A stretch of 64,000 nucleotides of DNA from an uncultured Actinomycetes bacterium. Its GTDB lineage: Bacteria; Actinomycetota; Actinomycetes; Nanopelagicales; Nanopelagicaceae. The notes beneath the pieces were generated by a model, which worked only from the letters and a program-made list of their open reading frames with translations, ran no database searches and was not told the origin of the DNA. Position 1 is the first letter of the stretch; the number at the start of each line of letters is the position of its first letter. Where the stretch lies: positions 1 through 64,000 of the forward strand of contig CAIRHO010000021.1 of assembly GCA_903878415.1 (NCBI GenBank). Direction: 5' to 3'. Shown here in pieces: positions 62,665-64,000 of this stretch. The position numbers were made by a program, and so were the translations under genes.

Positions 62665-64000
62665 GTGAACGAGAAATTTGACGTTGTAATTATCGGTGGC
62701 GGTCATAATGGACTCGTTGCAGCCTGCTACTTAGCCCTATCTAATAAGAAAACCTTGATTCTAGAAGCTAAGTCTGAACTTGGTGGCGCATCAACCAGCG
62801 TCCGAGCATTTCCAGACTTTGATGCAAATCTTTCGAGGTACTCATACTTAGTATCTTTATTACCAGACCAAATCCTTAGAGATTTATCTATAGATTTTGA
62901 AACTATAAGCCGAAAAGTTTCTTCGTTCACACCAACAACTAGAAATGATCGAAACATTGGATTGCTGGTAAATAGGCAATTAGATGACGAAAGCAAAGAT
63001 TCATTCATTGCTTTAACTGGCAGCGATCTTGAATATAAAAAATGGGATGCTTTTTATAATGATCTCTTTAAGTTAGCTCAAGTAATGGCACCTACGATGC
63101 TTTCACCGTTACTAACCCGATTTGAGATGAAGCAATTAGCTATCGATAACGGACTTTCTCAAGTTTGGGATGACTTTATTGAGCGTCCACTTGGTGAGGT
63201 GATTCGCCGTGAATTTAGTGAAGACTTAGTAAGAGGCGTGGTCTTGACCGATGCCCTTATTGGAACATTTACCCCAGCCGATAATTTGATGGCTAACATC
63301 TGTTTTCTTTATCATTTGATCGGCAATGGCACCGGAGAATGGAAAGTACCGCGCGGTGGCATGGGAGCTCTAGTTAAGAAATTAACTGCAAGAGCGCGGG
63401 AATTAGGCGTTGAAATCCGTACTGATTCTAAAGTAACAAAAATTGGTGATGAAGGTTCGTTCAAAACAGTTGAAGTAAATAAGAACGAAATAATTGCAAC
63501 CGAATTTATTGCAGCTAATTGTGCACCTCAAATTTTGGCAGAAATACTTGGTGCCACCCCGCCGAAATACACAAAAGGTTCACAATTAAAAATAAATATG
63601 TTGCTAAAGAAGTTGCCAAGGCTTAAAAGTGGCACGGATCCAAAGGCAGCATTTGCTGGGACTTTTCACATCGATGAGAGCTACGCTCAACTTGAAAAAG
63701 CTTTTCAAGAAGCTGAATCCGGAAAAATTCCAAATATTATTCCGGCAGAAATGTATTGCCATACTCTTACTGATAACAGCATTCTTAGCGATGACTTGAA
63801 TAAAGCGGGCTATCAAACCCTTACTTTATTCGCGATTCATACACCAGCATCTTTATTTGACCACGATAACGAAGGCGTAAAAGCAAAAATGCTTAGTCAA
63901 ATTTTGCATCAGCTAAATCAATATCTACTTGATCCAATTGAAGAATGCTTAGCGGTGAGCGCTAACGGAACGTTATGTATCGAAGTAAAATCACCACAAG
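62665..64000 (+). CDS. FAD-dependent oxidoreductase, phytoene-dehydrogenase/PYROXD2-like (3' end outside window)
   Basis: The frame runs from GTG 62665 open to the window edge, giving at least 445 residues. The N-terminus F-D-V-V-I-I-G-G-G-H-N-G-L-V-A-A is the Rossmann FAD motif of the NAD(P)/FAD-dependent amine oxidase and phytoene-dehydrogenase superfamily, with E-A-K-S-E-L-G-G-A near 39-47. The W-K-V-P-R-G-G-M-G-A-L-V block in the middle is characteristic of the PYROXD2-like branch. Substrate is unknown; carotenoid or retinal precursors, amines and lipids are possible. No carotenoid genes neighbour it here. It was checked codon by codon and has no stop. Confidence 0.86.
   Translation, partial: MNEKFDVVIIGGGHNGLVAACYLALSNKKTLILEAKSELGGASTSVRAFPDFDANLSRYSYLVSLLPDQILRDLSIDFETISRKVSSFTPTTRNDRNIGLLVNRQLDDESKDSFIALTGSDLEYKKWDAFYNDLFKLAQVMAPTMLSPLLTRFEMKQLAIDNGLSQVWDDFIERPLGEVIRREFSEDLVRGVVLTDALIGTFTPADNLMANICFLYHLIGNGTGEWKVPRGGMGALVKKLTARARELGVEIRTDSKVTKIGDEGSFKTVEVNKNEIIATEFIAANCAPQILAEILGATPPKYTKGSQLKINMLLKKLPRLKSGTDPKAAFAGTFHIDESYAQLEKAFQEAESGKIPNIIPAEMYCHTLTDNSILSDDLNKAGYQTLTLFAIHTPASLFDHDNEGVKAKMLSQILHQLNQYLLDPIEECLAVSANGTLCIEVKSPQ

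Noticed and set aside
1-64000. tRNA, rRNA, CRISPR arrays, insertion sequences, riboswitches, prophage
   Set aside because: Looked for cloverleaf-like or repeated arrays, inverted terminal repeats and transposase or integrase genes; none was recognised. Structured RNA could be missed without a covariance search.

Overview
The window reads as a low-GC (about 40% by eye, not counted), very tightly packed actinobacterial chromosome segment. The likeliest source is a streamlined freshwater actinobacterium of the acI / Nanopelagicales kind. Gene order supports an actinobacterium: tilS-hpt-ftsH-folEPBK-panC-nadBC-coaX-lysS-clpC, then radA, then proC with the tiny ribosomal protein bS22 downstream, a gpm-like phosphatase-resA-ccdA-resB-resC block, a bacterial XPB helicase, and a menaquinone block next to nuoA-N. 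Very short or negative intergenic distances and low GC suggest streamlining. The assignment to a particular lineage is inference. No rRNA, tRNA, CRISPR array, insertion sequence, prophage or integrase was recognised, and no gene-free stretch exceeds 168 bp.

Layout. 1-14118 (+): translation, proteolysis and cofactor synthesis (tilS end, hpt, ftsH, folate, pantothenate, NAD, CoA, lysS, an ArgA-type acetyltransferase, clpC). 14200-20186 (+): a self-contained amino-sugar module (murQ etherase, RpiR-type regulator, sugar-binding protein, two ABC permeases, BadF/MurK-like kinase) that looks like uptake and catabolism of N-acetylmuramic acid or a related cell-wall sugar. 20195-27405: radA, a cysteine-rich unknown, proC, a secreted propeller-like protein, bS22, a secreted metalloprotease-like protein and a glutaredoxin-like protein. 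27389-33154 (-): XPB helicase, an M20 peptidase, an XPB-associated protein and a HAD phosphatase. 33214-37477 (+): a histidine phosphatase and the System II cytochrome c maturation set. 37478-45176: menaquinone synthesis on both strands. 45215-60235 (+): the complete 14-gene complex I operon nuoA-N, followed by a polyprenyl diphosphate synthase. 61212-62595 (-): rarD-like transporter and yajQ. 62665-end (+): a FAD-dependent oxidoreductase cut by the window edge.

How the parts fit. The men genes and the polyprenyl synthase make the quinone that the nuo complex reduces; the res/ccs set matures c-type cytochromes further down the same chain. The nad genes feed NAD, pan and coaX feed CoA, and fol genes feed folate. 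The MurNAc-type module would feed cell-wall sugar into GlcNAc-6-phosphate metabolism.

Regulatory style. Many operon-leading genes lack a Shine-Dalgarno sequence but carry a TANNNT -10 box 6-9 nt before the start codon, five of them at exactly 6 nt, which suggests leaderless mRNAs. All six convergent gene ends lie 8 nt apart or closer, or overlap, and only one convincing intrinsic terminator was seen, inside the sugar-uptake operon. Most of the window is core metabolism. I do not see a clearly new defence or mobile system; the items most worth following up are the amino-sugar module, the XPB-peptidase operon and the leaderless/terminator-poor architecture.
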